Origin: Hydractinia symbiolongicarpus
Lineage: Eukaryota > Cnidaria > Hydrozoa > Anthoathecata > Hydractiniidae
Direction of reading: 5' to 3'
Length of the DNA stretch: 64,000 bases
NCBI RefSeq assembly: GCF_029227915.1
Contig: NC_079875.1
Coordinates: 8,431,001 to 8,495,000 of the forward strand
Shown here: piece by piece, positions 21,623 to 33,590 of the stretch
Numbering within the stretch: position 1 is the stretch's first letter
How the letters are laid out: each line of letters opens with the position of its first letter
Notes under the pieces: generated by a model
Told to the model about the DNA's origin: nothing
The model's input: the letters and a program-made list of their open reading frames with translations, nothing else
Databases searched by the model: none
Program-made: the position numbers and the translations under genes

Positions 21623-22810
21623 CAGGCTTTGCCATGAGCAAATAACCTCCAGAGCAATTAATTGCTCGCGTCAGAGTGTCCACGCGAGCAATTTTGCTCG
21701 CCATATTTTTCGCTAAAAAAACTTTACATTTAGTCTCTTAGGGCATCTTTTTCAGGAGAGGCGTGCGCCTTGGCACACACCTAAATAGTTTCCAGTTTGG
21801 TCGGACATGTCCGTGGCTCGTTTAGAACTTTCGTTGGTTAAAACGTCCGATAGATTTCCGTCTTGGATGGACACTTTTAGATCTCAGAATTATTGAATAG
21901 TCCTGGTCCTTGAAACCCACGAGCAAGCCTATATTTATAGCAAACCTGACCATCCTAGCTAATTCACCGACTCCTTACTTAGTTAAAAGAACTACGTAGA
22001 CATTAATCTCTTTTGCCTGGACCCTTTATTGTTGATAACCAGGTCTTACACAAGAAACCCAGCCATGTGGTTCTCCGACGAAGCATGGATAAAGCAAATC
22101 TGCAAAACTGCACTTACAGGCGGAACAGACAATTTATCATGGATTTATAGATAATTTCTTCATTTGACGAAACAATTGGAAACCATAGCAGTTCCAAATT
22201 TAATGGATTATTTTCTTTATGCCGCAACTGTTATTCAAACAATTTTAAAAACAAAACCCACATGCAGTATAATTTTTTTTTCTGTATAAATTTTATGTAC
22301 CTGACGTCTACCTGAACTTTCCGAATGAATTTGGAAGTTTTATTTAAACCATGCAGATAAAGATTTTTTTTTAATTTGAAAACGAAGCATATTTTTTCCT
22401 ATTTGCTGAAAAATAAACAATAAATTTATGAAAACGACAGTATAGTCAGGCATACTATTTCGGACATGTAGAAAAGGAAGTTAAGATTGAGAGAGTCGCT
22501 ATACCAGTAGACGCTCGATCATCGTGTTTGGGGTTCACGATTTAAAATGTCCCCCACTTTTCTTCTGCAAAATGAATGCGCAACAAAGACTAACCTTAAT
22601 GCCCGTATCGCAGGCGTTTTACAAAATGGTGAATGAACTTTTAAACGATGGGTGTAAAATAATCACACCAAATATCTTTTCAGTTTCAGGTTGAGCGTTC
22701 GTGCAGGAATTTCACTTAAAAGACCATCAATTCTTAAGAAAAACATTTACAATTATCTCAAAATGTTAATATTTACGCGAGCAATTGCTCGCGACTCATG
22801 GCAAGGCCTG
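21623..22810. mobile_element. 1.2-kb inverted-repeat element with GAGCAATTGCTCGC ends
   Basis: Left end CAGGCTTTGCCATGAGC followed by AGCAATTAATTGCTCGCG; right end GCGAGCAATTGCTCGCG then CTCATGGCAAGGCCTG. The outer 16 bp are inverted copies with one mismatch. The heptamer TAAAGCA abuts both ends (21618-21624 and 22811-22817), overlapping the left CA. The CAGGC ends look hAT-like. No transposase frame remains. Confidence 0.55.
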
Positions 22811-23107
22811 TAAAGCATACATTCTTGTCTAATTATGTTTAATTTAAAAATATACCTAGAATTACTATTGTTCACAATCACTTTCACACCACTTTTGTTC
22901 TTGGGATTTGGAATTGCAATATTTTCACATTTTTTTGCTTGTCTGCCTTGTTTTGTATTGTTGCTGTGTAAGTTGTGTGTTGTGTATTGTCCACAATGGC
23001 TGTCATACTTCGAGCTCTGCTAACTTTGGCAGTTTCCGGGGTTTACTAGGGCTTAATTTTTAATCAATAATGTATTTATCTCCTTAGTAAACTGAAATAT
23101 ATGTTTA

Positions 23108-23140
23108 TTTCATTCATTCATTTATTCATTCATTCATTAA
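23108..23140. repeat. (ATTC)n microsatellite
   Basis: Run of ATTC repeats with one ATTT unit. It follows TAGTAAACTGAAATATATG, which looks like the simple-repeat tail of an old L2/CR1-like LINE, but no reverse transcriptase sequence precedes it. Confidence 0.6.
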
Positions 23141-23149
23141 ATATATACA

Positions 23150-24110
23150 TACCAAACAAACCTATAATACTAATGTGAAACTAGACAGACTGAAGAATAT
23201 TTTTAAGAAAATTTTTGTCGCCACATGTGCTCTTTTTCACTGATCCCTATTTGAAATTCACTTTACCAAGTTTTCCTAATGTTGCATCTGTTTTTTGAGC
23301 ACCAGAAAAAGGTTCATGGCAATGTTTCATGCAGCTATTATCTATATACATCTAAGACAAGTCACCAAGTATTACAACCATTTTGATCATCAAATAGACT
23401 TTAGAGATAATTCAAGTGGGTCTCAGATTGGTATAAAACCATCATACACATAATTCACAAAACTAGGATGTTTCAGCCGATTTTTTTGCTTGATCTTGCA
23501 GAAAAGGCCACCTTGTATACCAGCATTTTTGCAAAATTGTTTTAAGGGATGGTTTATAGTCAAAACCATGGAGTTAAGAAGCAAGCAGAGTTGCCAGATA
23601 AATGCTAGAGCCACTTGTATAGATCATCACGTAATTAGGTTGGTATATATATATATACAGTACAGTCTGAATGTAATCTACCGCGGACGCGAAACTCGCA
23701 TGAATAGTTACACAGAACAATAACATCTCGACAGCTTTTATTTCTTTAAGAAAATAATTGCCTCACTGATAAACAATGACCCCACGCGATCGATTGTTTA
23801 ATCACAATAGGTTGCAAGATCAATTTTAGCAATCTATTTTGCGCGAACTCTTTTGAAATTTTTAATTACAGATATTAAATATGAAAGTTTATAATAGTTG
23901 TTTAGTTTAGTTCCATTACAAAATTAGTCATTGGAGTTGAATTAGAAAGAGTATTTTAATATAAAGTTACTTTGATAAACTTTTTCGTCATGACATGATT
24001 GTATTTTTATGAAATGTTATTTGTCTAGAAAAGTTTAATTTGTCTGCAGTGATAGATACTTTTTTAGATTGCAATTTAAAAGTTTAAAAGAGAAAAGCGG
24101 CGATAGAAAT
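23150..24110. other. intergenic, nothing recognised
   Basis: No supported gene. Short frames on both strands around 23.4-23.7 kb have no family resemblance. Confidence 0.45.
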
Positions 24111-24119
24111 GTTTTTTAG

Positions 24120-25600
24120 ATCGCATTTTGGGTGAAGATTGGCAAGGCTGCATCTGGATATATTGGAGTTGAGCTTATTACAAGTCTTGCTAACCAGATT
24201 ATAAAGGATGGTGCTATTCCGAGTGAGTGGCAGTCAAGTGTATAATAGTGAATTGTTTCAAGGGCAAGGGTGATGCATTAGAAAGGGGTAACAATAGAGG
24301 TTTGAAGTTGGTTGATCAAGTAATGAAAGTTATTGAAAGAGTGATTGATAAGTTACTTAGAGAAAGAATTGATATAGATAAGAAGCAATTTGGTTTTGTT
24401 CCAGGGCGTGGCACTATAGATGCAATATTTTTACTCAGACAGCTTCAGGAAAAGTATTTAGGAAAAGGAAAGAATCTCTATTTTGCCTTTGTAGATTTAG
24501 AGAAAGCTTTTGATAGAGTGGCAAAGTTATTTGGTGGGCTATGAGAAAATTAGGTGTGGATGAGTGGCTAGTTACGATGGTACAGTCTATGTACAGCAAT
24601 GCTAGAAGTCGTGTCAGGATTAACGATTCACTTAGATGAATTTAGTGTAAATGTTGGTGTACATCAGGGTTCTGTACTTAGTCCTTTGTTGTTTATTCTA
24701 GTCTTAGAAGCGCTGTCGATGGAGTTCAGAACAGGTTGTCCATGGGAGTTATTATATGCAGATGATTTGGTTCTCATAGCAGAGTCGATGGAAGAACTAG
24801 TTGAAAAGTTTGAGAAATGGAAGAAAGGACTAGAAGAGAAAGGGCTAAAGGTAAACACAGCAAAGTCTAAAGTCATGATTAGTAGCATTGCAGCCAATTG
24901 TGACCTTGTAGTTGGAAAGTGGCCTTGTGGAGTTTGCAGGAAAGGGGTTGGTAGTAACTCAATTTTTTGTCAGACTTGCAAGCATTGGGTACATAAGAAG
25001 TGCAGTAGTATTAGTGGAAGGTTAAGAGCGGACATTCAGTTTGTATCCAAGTGTTGCAAAGGTAAGATTATAGAGAATGAAGTATTTCCAGCTTTAATTA
25101 TGTACAACAGTGGCTCATTAGAGATAGTTGAGAACTTCTGTTACTTAGGTGATATGTTGGGCAGTGAAGGGGGTGTTGGAAGAAGTGTTACTTGCAGGAT
25201 AGGTTCTGCTTGGAAAAGTTCAGAGAGTTACTTCCTTTGTTGACTAGCAGAGTCCTGTAAATTAAGGCAAAAGGTAAGTTGTATGAGGCCTGTGTAAGAA
25301 GTGTTATGTTGTACGGTAGTGAGACATGGGCAGTGAACCAGGAAGATCTTGACCGTTTAGAAAGGAATATGAGAATGGTTAGGTGGATGTGTAACGCCAG
25401 TCTGAGAGACAGAAAGAGTTCAGATGAGCTAAGAAGCAGGCTAAGTTTTCGTAGAATTAAAGATGTTATCCAGATAAGAAGATTGAATTGGCTGGGGCAC
25501 TTGGAAAGAATGGAGGAGGATAATTGGGTAAGACAGTGTAGAGAATTGATAGTTCCTGGGGCAAAGGCCCCTAAATGCACTAGAACCTTTTTAAGTAATT
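24120..25600 (+). pseudogene. LINE (non-LTR retrotransposon) reverse transcriptase, frameshifted
   Basis: Pieces in two frames follow LINE order. IIKDGAIPSEWQSS and VIVNCFKGKGDALERGNNRG come first, then KQFGFVPGRGTIDAIFLLRQ, YFAFVDLEKAFDRV, VGVHQGSVLSPLLF and the catalytic ELLYADDLVLIAES. A PHD/RING-like cysteine cluster (CGVCRKG, FCQTCKHWVHKKC), NFCYLGDMLGSEGG and the tail MLYGSETWAVNQEDL ... RWMCNASLRDRKSSDELR ... RLNWLGHLERM follow. Stops and frameshifts lie near 24243, 24541, 24640 and 25243. The endonuclease and 5' half are missing. Such reverse transcriptases with a zinc cluster behind the YADD domain are common in cnidarian genomes (family knowledge). Dead copy. Confidence 0.85.
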
Positions 25601-25609
25601 AAATTAACA

Positions 25610-27520
25610 ATACATTCTCGCGAAAGATTTTTATTATTTAATTAATTCACCCTAATACTTAAGGGAATAGCTTATCAATACATTTACACAATGCATCTAA
25701 CTATTACAAGAAATATAATTGCTCCGATAATTCTTCGTGAGCGCATTGTTTTTAAACATGCAAATATAAACTCGCAAAACCCTTAAGGGATTCAATAATA
25801 ACAAAAGACAAACGACTGCCTTCATCCACGCAAAGGTGTGATATTGGCGTGTACGCAGTAGATTACATTCAGACTGTACTGTACGCTCAAGTAAAAGTTG
25901 AAACTTAATTATAGGTTGCCAAAAAGTGTTTAAATAAGTGAGACACAAAAACATTGGAAAGGGTGAGCAGAGGGAAAGACAGGGTTGCGATGACTGTGTT
26001 GCCATTTCAACAATCAAAACTATATATATTTTCTTTATATATTTTCAAAAAGAATATTCAAAGGATTGTACAAACCTAGCTAAAAAAATGAATGCTTAAC
26101 TAAAAATGTGAATCTAGCTAGCTTAAAGACAAAAAAAGAGTTTGGGTTGTCTCATGACTGTCTCTGTCTGTCTGGCTTGTCTGATCTGATGATCCCTCAC
26201 TTCCTTAAATGAAGTTGTTTTGATTGGTAACGTCTACCATTTTATAAAACTCTTCACACGGCAAACGAGAAAGTTATAATGACCATGGAATGTAGACTTG
26301 TCACCCAGGCTTTTTCTAATCCACCCGTGTTTGACAGAAAAAATTAAAAAGCCATGGGAACGAGGTTAAATGTAGACCAAATACTTTTCGAATAACTTGG
26401 CTAAAACAAAGAATATGTAAGAACTGTATGCAGGTTGTAATACAATTTTCGAAATTTTAATTAGCATTTTAGTTATAGGCGCATTATTGAGAAGAAACTA
26501 CTTTGCTAGAATTTTTTTTTACTTTTTTGAAATCTTCACACCTTATTGCTTTTCCGACTTGTCTTTTGAGATTTGTGTCAATGTTGATGCAGAGCTTGTT
26601 TTAAACATCCAACCGCTTTATCATCGTTTATCTATGCACGAAGATTTACTTGCTTCTGCTGTAGAAACCAAAGTTCTACCATCACACGCGGAAATAATCT
26701 TGGCAGCAAACTGAAGCAATTACATGAATTGAAAGATACATGACATAAACATTACGTGAGAGTACATTCTTTTAACCAGAATAAATGCATTGAAATCCTA
26801 CTCGTCAATTATCTATCGTATCGCATGTATTGCAGCTTTACCAACTATTTTTTTTGTCCAGCAAACTTGCGATGAACCAACTGATAAAACGATGTCTTTA
26901 CGGAATACAGAAACAACAGCTTTTAACTGGACTTGGTAAGACGGGCTGTTGCCTTTGTTTTTATTTAAACCGACTAAAGTTGCGATAAAGTTTTATGAAA
27001 AGGCTATTATGCTTACTAGAGCGCTTAAGTAGTCCATATGGCTGTTCGCCACCGTTTTACCTGTTATCAGTTCTCAACAAATTGTCATTTACAGTTAATT
27101 TTTTAACTTCGCAAAAAATTATTCAATAAAATAAAAAAAGCTGTTTACTTAATATTTTGCTACGACGGAGTATTTAGGTCTTTGATTAGGGCCTAAGAAG
27201 ATTATGAAATTGATTACACTGAAGTAATCTGAGTATAAAAGCTTTTTGAAGGAGATCTTATTTTATCCGATTAAAATATATATTTGTACTCTCCGTCTGA
27301 TGTTTTGATTATGTGCTACCGTTCTTAAAATGTGTTTCTAAATGTTCCCTTAGTAACTGAATTAAGTCAATAATCTGTACACTGCTTGAAAGAGAATGTA
27401 GGAAGTATAATAGCTAAAACTTAATTTTGTTGGTAATTTGTAAACTGCTTGAAAGAGAAACTAGGAAGCGTAAAAGATTGATTTCATTGGTAATTACTGA
27501 ATCGTGAATATTATTCTTAT
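25610..27520. other. intergenic, nothing recognised
   Basis: AT-rich gap between the LINE and the first phospholipase-like gene. A frame at 26487-26714 lacks an ATG and any resemblance. Nearly identical phrases CTGCTTGAAAGAGAA and TAGGAAG(C/T) recur near 27385 and 27435, a short local duplication upstream of the promoter. Confidence 0.45.
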
Positions 27521-27526
27521 AAACGC

Positions 27527-27535
27527 TATAAAAAG
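27527..27535 (+). promoter_or_regulatory. TATA box of phospholipase-like gene A
   Basis: TATAAAAAG inside the palindromic GCTATAAAAAGCGC. A likely untranslated exon follows, ending TTAAG/GTAACTG (donor at 27651). The acceptor TTTTTACAG at 27915-27923 lies 3 nt before the start codon. Confidence 0.6.
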
Positions 27536-27926
27536 CGCTCTATGGAGTCAATTCCTTTACTAGGTGTTGGTCATTTAAGAAGCAATTTGTATATCTTGTG
27601 ACAGAACTACCAATAGCGTGAAGATTTGAAGTCTACACATTAGTATTAAGGTAACTGATGTAATAAACGAACAATCATTTTGATTTTTACTAGGTTGACT
27701 GATCTAAATTAAATCTGCATTTTATTTTCTTAAGCGTTGCAAAGTTTAGGATAAATCGTGAGGGATTTGAAAGCACGACTTCTAGCTTACAATACTTGGA
27801 AATCTAAAGTCCAGGTGTATAAATTTACTTAGTCAAAAACTCACATATGAACCGTTGTTCCTATAACTTCTCTTCAATATAGTTTTCTTGAGTAAGTTTG
27901 AAATGCAACTTTTATTTTTACAGAGG

Positions 27927-29277
27927 ATGAAGAAGCTAATATTAGTGTGTGTTTTACTCACACATTTGGTGTTAGCGTTTTCCTACAAATCAGATGATAA
28001 GAAAGTGTTGAGAGAATTGGCGCATGATATAGCTGGAGAGGATCACGAAAATTCTGAAAGTTACCAAGAGGAAAAAGATCTTCCTGAGGAAAATTCCGAT
28101 GAGATAGATGATGCTTTTGATGATGTTATCGAACAGGATGAACAGAAGGGGAAGTTGAAAAACGAACCGTTGCCTTTCGGAAGGCGACGAAGACGTTGGA
28201 TTCGCAGACGACGTTCTTTCCGTAGAAGACGTTCGTTTCTTAGAAGACGTTCGTTTCTCAGAAGACGTTCGTTTCTCAGAAGGCGTTCGTTTCTTAGAAG
28301 ACGTTCTTTTCTCAGAAGACGTTCGTTTCTCAGAAGACGTTCGTTTCTCAGAAGACGTTCGTTCCTCAGAAGGCGTTCGTTTCTCAGGAGACGATTACTT
28401 CGCAGAAGAGGAAGCTGGTTGACAAGAAGGAGACGTTGCTCCCATGCTTTAACAAGACGAAGAAGTAGGTCGTAAAAATATTTTGAATTATTTAACACAC
28501 CTTAAAAACTGAGAAACTTCAATCTTGTTCGTGTTATCAAGGTGTGAAAATTGTGGACTTTTTTTATTAATCGCGCACCTTTTTTGAACCTGTCTTAGAA
28601 ATGCTTAAGTTTTGACCAATCCTAGTCACTGCGTTCAACCATTGTGACCATATCATGAGCAATTCGTTTAGGGTCCTTTCTGCAGACGTACAGTATCTTT
28701 ATTAAAAGGTTTGTTTTTTGTTTGTTTTAGCGGCTAATTGCTACACGAAAAGTAACGGATGTGGTGGAAAGGGATCTAATGTGCCAATTCCTTACAAGAG
28801 TACATTTAGAGAGTCATGTAATAAACATGATATTTGTTACTACTGCGTAAGTAGAAGTGGAATATTTATCTTCTTATACCAGTAATACACATAAGGTATT
28901 ATAGTTTTGAGTACATATAGCTATTTTGATTCTTTATTTTCTTTCATTTTAAATCTTTATTTCAACATTATTTGACTGTTGACAATGTTTGGGGTAAAAT
29001 TTTAATAGCAATCAATCTCTTTATTTCTTAGGGACAAACGCAAGGCTGGAGCAGACGTTCTTGCGACAGTAGGATGTACAGCGACTTTAAAAAAGTATGT
29101 AGCTGTAAATATAAAGGCTTTAAAGCGTTTGGAAAAATACCTTGCAACACGGCAGCATGGGGTATGTACAGAGCTGTTAGAGCATTTGGAAACAAATACT
29201 ATCAAAAGCAAAGTCCAGCTTGGTGTAGAAATCCATGCGTTGTTGGAAGAGGAAGTCCAAATCTTCCATTGAAATAA
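27927..29277 (+). CDS. secreted conodipine-type PLA2-like protein A with Arg-repeat propeptide
   Basis: Coding exons 27927-28464, 28731-28846 and 29032-29277 (GT-AG, phases 1 and 0), 299 residues. Order: signal peptide 1-19; acidic propeptide about 20-78; PLPFG then a run of Arg at 86-90, a probable convertase site; an Arg-rich segment to about 179 with nine RRRSFL units; then a Cys-rich domain. The domain carries GCGGKGS and CNKHDICYYC (His212-Asp213, the catalytic dyad pattern of secreted PLA2) and further cysteines in SCD, VCSCKYK and PCN, as in conodipine-like (group IX) PLA2 of cnidarians and cone snails, from family knowledge. Predicted role: calcium-dependent hydrolysis of phospholipids outside the cell, possibly in venom, digestion or defence. 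Activity is not proven. The Arg segment may be cleaved off as a cationic peptide. Paralogue of gene B 7 kb downstream. Confidence 0.8.
28224..28385 (+). repeat. 18-bp coding minisatellite (RRRSFL x 9)
   Basis: Nine head-to-tail 18-bp units AGAAGACGTTCGTTTCTC with a few third-base changes, all in frame, inside the first coding exon of gene A. Related but shorter Arg/Ser sequence at the same place in gene B has no such array, so the expansion is specific to gene A. Confidence 0.9.
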
Positions 29278-29289
29278 CTTTTGTGTGTT

Positions 29290-30330
29290 GCATTTTTGAT
29301 GTGGAATAGTTTGTAGAAAGTTAATATGTTTGCATTTTATAACTTCTCAAAACGCACCATTTTATTTAACTTTTATAACTTGAGGATGAAGTTTCAGACT
29401 GGAATAGAGGCAATATATGTCTTGGCTATTTATTTTTCACTACACATTTTATTCAAGGCTTCAACATGATCTAATGTGACCTTTAGTCCATTTAGAGGAT
29501 TACATAATTTGCACGGCTAATGTTTACATTTTGCACGTGTTTTTTAAAGAATTTCAAATTCTGATAAGTGAAGTTAAAATTCTTTTTTCTGATTGTTAAC
29601 AGTAGACCTATTGATCTAAACTTCAAATTCTTTTAAAGCTCATTATCATTAAATAAACAAAGTAATGAGGCTATTCATCAAATAGTTGAAGGAATTTCGA
29701 CCTTTATTTACAACATACCCCAATCAAAGTCATCGGAGCAATTGTGATCTTCGTTATTAAGGTCAGAGTAATCAAGACCTTCGAAGGAAGTCATTGACTG
29801 ATAACTCTTTAATTATACAGCTAGAGCAATACAAGTTAAAGCAAATATTGTTTTTCTGTTGTGCGGACGGTGTCAAACATTAGTGATTTTACGTAAACAC
29901 AATGACTTAATACCACCAAGTTTCAAGACAATTCTGAATGGCGAAATTGAAAATATAATTCCTGATAATAGGCTAACAATCGCGATACAAAGCTCTCTCT
30001 TGCACGCATACTTTGATTATCTAGTTTAATTCACGAGAAAAAGTTACTATCTTATCGTCCTGATAATTTTAGCTTGAAGATAAACATATTTACTGGTTTG
30101 CGTTATTTTAATGTTTTTTGTAAGTCAGTGAAGCAGTTGAGTTAACAGCATGGTTATTTTGTGAATTGTTAATTTGCTGAAATAAGGTATACTTTTCCAT
30201 AGGGTGACTCTCCACGGTTGAGACAGTCTGCATATCCCGTTATCACAAATCGTTTTCTCAGAACCTTTTTTTTAAATTTAATGTTAGTGTTCTAAATTAC
30301 TTTAACTAACATGTGTCTTCAAAGCTAATA
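29290..30330. other. intergenic, nothing recognised
   Basis: 3' flank of gene A. AATAAA occurs only near 29651. No gene or repeat family recognised. Confidence 0.45.
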
Positions 30331-30339
30331 TGTTTATTC

Positions 30340-30475
30340 TGTTTAATAATAGCTGTATTCCGTCTGTCTTTTTGTGCGCGAGAAACACGTCGTGTTGTGG
30401 AAACACGAAATGCCATACATAAAGGACGGGCGACCCCGTGGATTTTTCCACGGGTCACCGACTAGTGATTTCAAG
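30340..30475. repeat. dispersed CCCGTGG-hairpin repeat (reverse orientation)
   Basis: Reads ATTCCGTCTGTC, AAACACGAAATGCCATACAT, then CCGTGGATTTTTCCACGGGT and CACCGACTAGTG: the reverse orientation of the repeat seen at 1619-1866. Confidence 0.65.
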
Positions 30476-30555
30476 AGAGCAGATCTTTCAATAGCGCAAC
30501 TTTCCACCTCAATAAGCTATATTTCCCATTAGCAAAATAATTCATTGTTCTAGTT

Positions 30556-30951
30556 CAGGGGCGGCGCCAATAGGGGGCTGGGGATGCTTTAACCCCCCCC
30601 TTCCTCGCCCCATTTTTTTGCTAAGTAATAATTTTTTTAATTTTTGCCAATAAGTGTCTCTTTCACTGCATAAAAATTGATGTTATCCAAGCAGAAAACC
30701 TGCAGGCTATCTCACTGAATAATGCAATTTTTTAGTCTGAGGTTCAAGGTACAGCCGTTTTACGTGTTTTAGGACTTTAAAAATGCGTTTGTTTGCTGGA
30801 GCTTTGACCCTAGACCCTACCAGGTGGCTTGCAGCGCTCCATGGACCTCAGCTGTTTCGTCAACTCACTTCACCAGTAGGTTGTCATTCAAATCTCAAAA
30901 TTTCCCACTATGCCTAAGCCCCCTCACTTTGGAAATTGTGGCGTTGCCCTG
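30556..30951. mobile_element. hAT-like MITE
   Basis: Left end CAGGGGCGGCGCCAATAGGG; right end GTGGCGTTGCCCTG, an imperfect inverted copy. The pentamer TAGTT directly abuts both ends. CAGGG(G)CGGCGCCA ends are typical of hAT-derived MITEs. No coding capacity. Confidence 0.6.
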
Positions 30952-31777
30952 TAGTTCTTTTTGGAATCACCTCTTCCTAAATTTTTCTCGATGTACCGCA
31001 GCTTTGTCTTAATTTTTAAAAGATGTGATATACTAAACGCTTGCTTAAAGCTAGATTAATACAGCAAAGAAGCAAATATCAAAATAGACATGATCGGAGG
31101 CTCGGATTTGAATATCACATATGTCGTAAACAAAAAACGAGGCAGATGGAGAGGTCAAAATCAATTATAGAGCGTCTTTAATGAACAAACAGACTTTAAT
31201 TAGGAATGGGTATTGCAACGTAATATAACTTGAAATATTTATACGATAAGAAGTTTAAGAAATAGATTCTGAGCAAGCTATTTATAAATGTAAAGCATCT
31301 TTTAAGCTGCATTGAAAAGTTGCCTGTGGATAAAGGTTATGTTAGTTATAAATAAAACCTGCTTGTGAGTGAGGTTATATTTTCTGAGTTTATATTCGAC
31401 TTATTAGATCTGGTTTGTCTTGTAGTTTACTCGCGCATGTCTGCCATTTTGTTATTTTTTGAGGGGAATGGGTAAAGAGCATTGCTTATTATAAAACATT
31501 TCCTAGAAAGAACGGTCATATTTTGCTTTGCCCATAAGTACAGCAAATTATCTTTAAAAGTTGGTTTTCGTCTCGCGTTAGATCACGTTAACTCTTTTGC
31601 GCTATTTTCTCACCTCAAAGTTAATTATATTGAGTACTTTGGGCGATGATGTTTTCCTTGCAAGTAAAGTAAAACATCCGTTTTGGCAGTAAATTTACGG
31701 CGTATTACTGATTTTTTTCAATGCTTTGCTGGGGAGTATTTGCTTTAGTTCTCTCATTGTGCGGAAAAATGTCCCCG

Positions 31778-31817
31778 TTATTATTAATTAAAGTCCCCCG
31801 ACTTTAATTAATAATAA
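31778..31817. repeat. 18-bp perfect inverted repeat, 4-nt loop
   Basis: TTATTATTAATTAAAGTC, CCCC, then its exact complement. Could be a cruciform or a folded-back insertion scar. Confidence 0.8.
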
Positions 31818-32399
31818 TTCGACCCGCTGTCGAAACGGCGTAGTATCATTTTTCATAAAAACTTTATCACAGCTTCGGTTTACACAAAAATACTGGAAAC
31901 AGCCTGCTGTTAGCCCTCCCCAGTTCGAAATCTTACTCAGCAATTTTATTTTCCGGAATAGGTTTTTATAACAGCAATAAAAGGTGTACCTACCTAATTG
32001 CATTTGGCATAATAATTATTAAGGATTTTGTTGCAGCCAAACTGCATTTGGCTACCCTCACATCCAAGAGTCAGAGGTACTAAGAGCTGGCTAGATAGCC
32101 ACAACCCAAAATACAAATTAATAATAATACACCGAACTGATTGAAAAACTACTAAAGAACAGAATTAAATATATGTAGCTATAGCTAGCTAGCTGCTATG
32201 AAATCTACGTTTGTAGCTGCTCAAAATCTTAAAATTGATTTGTTTAAGAATTATAAGTGGCTAGAAAACGTGATGAAATACTCATCTTAACATGTGAAAA
32301 CACACAAAAAATAAATAATGCTACTGATACAAAGTATTCAGAGAAGAATAGGATCAAAAGGAGAACTCCAAAACATTATCACTTCCAAATCAAAACTGA

Positions 32400-32545
32400 T
32401 TGGTCTATTACGCGTGATCGGTCAAGACAAAGCCGACAAAAAACGGGGTCGGCTGCAGGGCCGTGATAATATTCCGTATGTCTCGCTACTGGCGATGTCA
32501 TGTTGCGCAAAGACAGACAGAATATGGTTATTACTATAGAGATTT
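32400..32545. repeat. dispersed repeat fragment
   Basis: Ends ACAGACAGAATATGGTTATT followed by ACTATAGAG, like the 3' ends of the CCCGTGG repeat copies near 4500; the hairpin end is degraded. Confidence 0.4.
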
Positions 32546-33554
32546 TTTTTTAATTAATTAATTAGGAAAAGACGTAAGAAAAATATGAAATTAGAAAAAT
32601 AAGTTCAAGTTTGTAAACACTGCTTTTATGAAACCTAAACTGTTTAAACTCCTTGTAAGCAAATACAAATCTAGCTACAATAAATTTAAGATCTCAAAAA
32701 AAGATAAGAAACGACCGCTGTAGCTTGGTGAAACTGGCAAACCAGCTGAACATAAAATAGTGACGCAAAATGATTTGTAAAATTTGTAAATATAAAAGGT
32801 ATTTGTACCTTTTGTACCGTTCAACAGGGCAGTTCTGTTAACAGCACTTAAAAACTAATAATTTACGTACCGTTACACTAAACTGGTACCCTTCCAAGCG
32901 TTACTAGTGGCGGTAGTAAAAACGGCGACAATAAAAACTCCCATTTTAAATTTCTATGGCTAAAGCCGTAGAACAATTAACGCTGTTTTAATTCAACATC
33001 GATGAGGACATTACATTATGGATTTTCACGAGGTTTAAAAGGAGAAGATCAAAAGGGAAAAACAAAACGGTCGAGATTTCAGAACCGTAATTTCTTGTAA
33101 AACGAGAGCAATATGGAGAAAATAACCATCTTCTAGAAGAATTATTATATAATCTTTTAAATATAAAACTTTTCTTTGCCCGCCGTTGTGACAAAACTGT
33201 TTGTAGAAATGGCTTTTGCACACATAATATGCTCAACATTTTATTTATACAAAAGTGTGTTCGCGCTAATTGACCTTAAAATATCAAAATAATTTGATAT
33301 TTACCTGCCCGCTTATCGGAGTTAAAACAGGTGCGCTAATTAGTCAACGACGTTTCGATTAGGCGTTAAAAAAATTAACTCCAATTAGCTCACCTGCTTA
33401 ACGCAAACTAACGCTAGATGAAAACCAAGCTTAAGAGAGTGGGGTAGATTTAACTAACTGTTTGATGGCTTCTATTGATTCGTTCAAAAACATTGTTAGT
33501 TAAATGCTCTTTATGTTATTTCCAAATTTTATAGTATATTTCGCGAAAATTTTT

Positions 33555-33590
33555 ACGGTAACTTTATATTTTGTAATATAAAGTTACCGT
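33555..33590. repeat. 16-bp perfect inverted repeat, 4-nt loop
   Basis: ACGGTAACTTTATATT, TTGT, then the exact complement AATATAAAGTTACCGT. Confidence 0.85.

Noticed and set aside
22835-23023. Hydrophobic 62-codon frame before the (ATTC)n tract
   Set aside because: Probably the decayed 3' part of a LINE; no membrane-protein gene structure around it.
26487-26714. 75-codon plus-strand frame with HEDLLASAVETKVLPSHAEI
   Set aside because: Reads protein-like at the end but has no ATG, no convincing acceptor or donor and no resemblance to a known family; not enough to call an exon.
28061-28498. Long minus-strand open frame rich in LLRNER repeats
   Set aside because: It is the antisense shadow of the RRRSFL minisatellite; no splice sites, start context or conservation in gene B support it.
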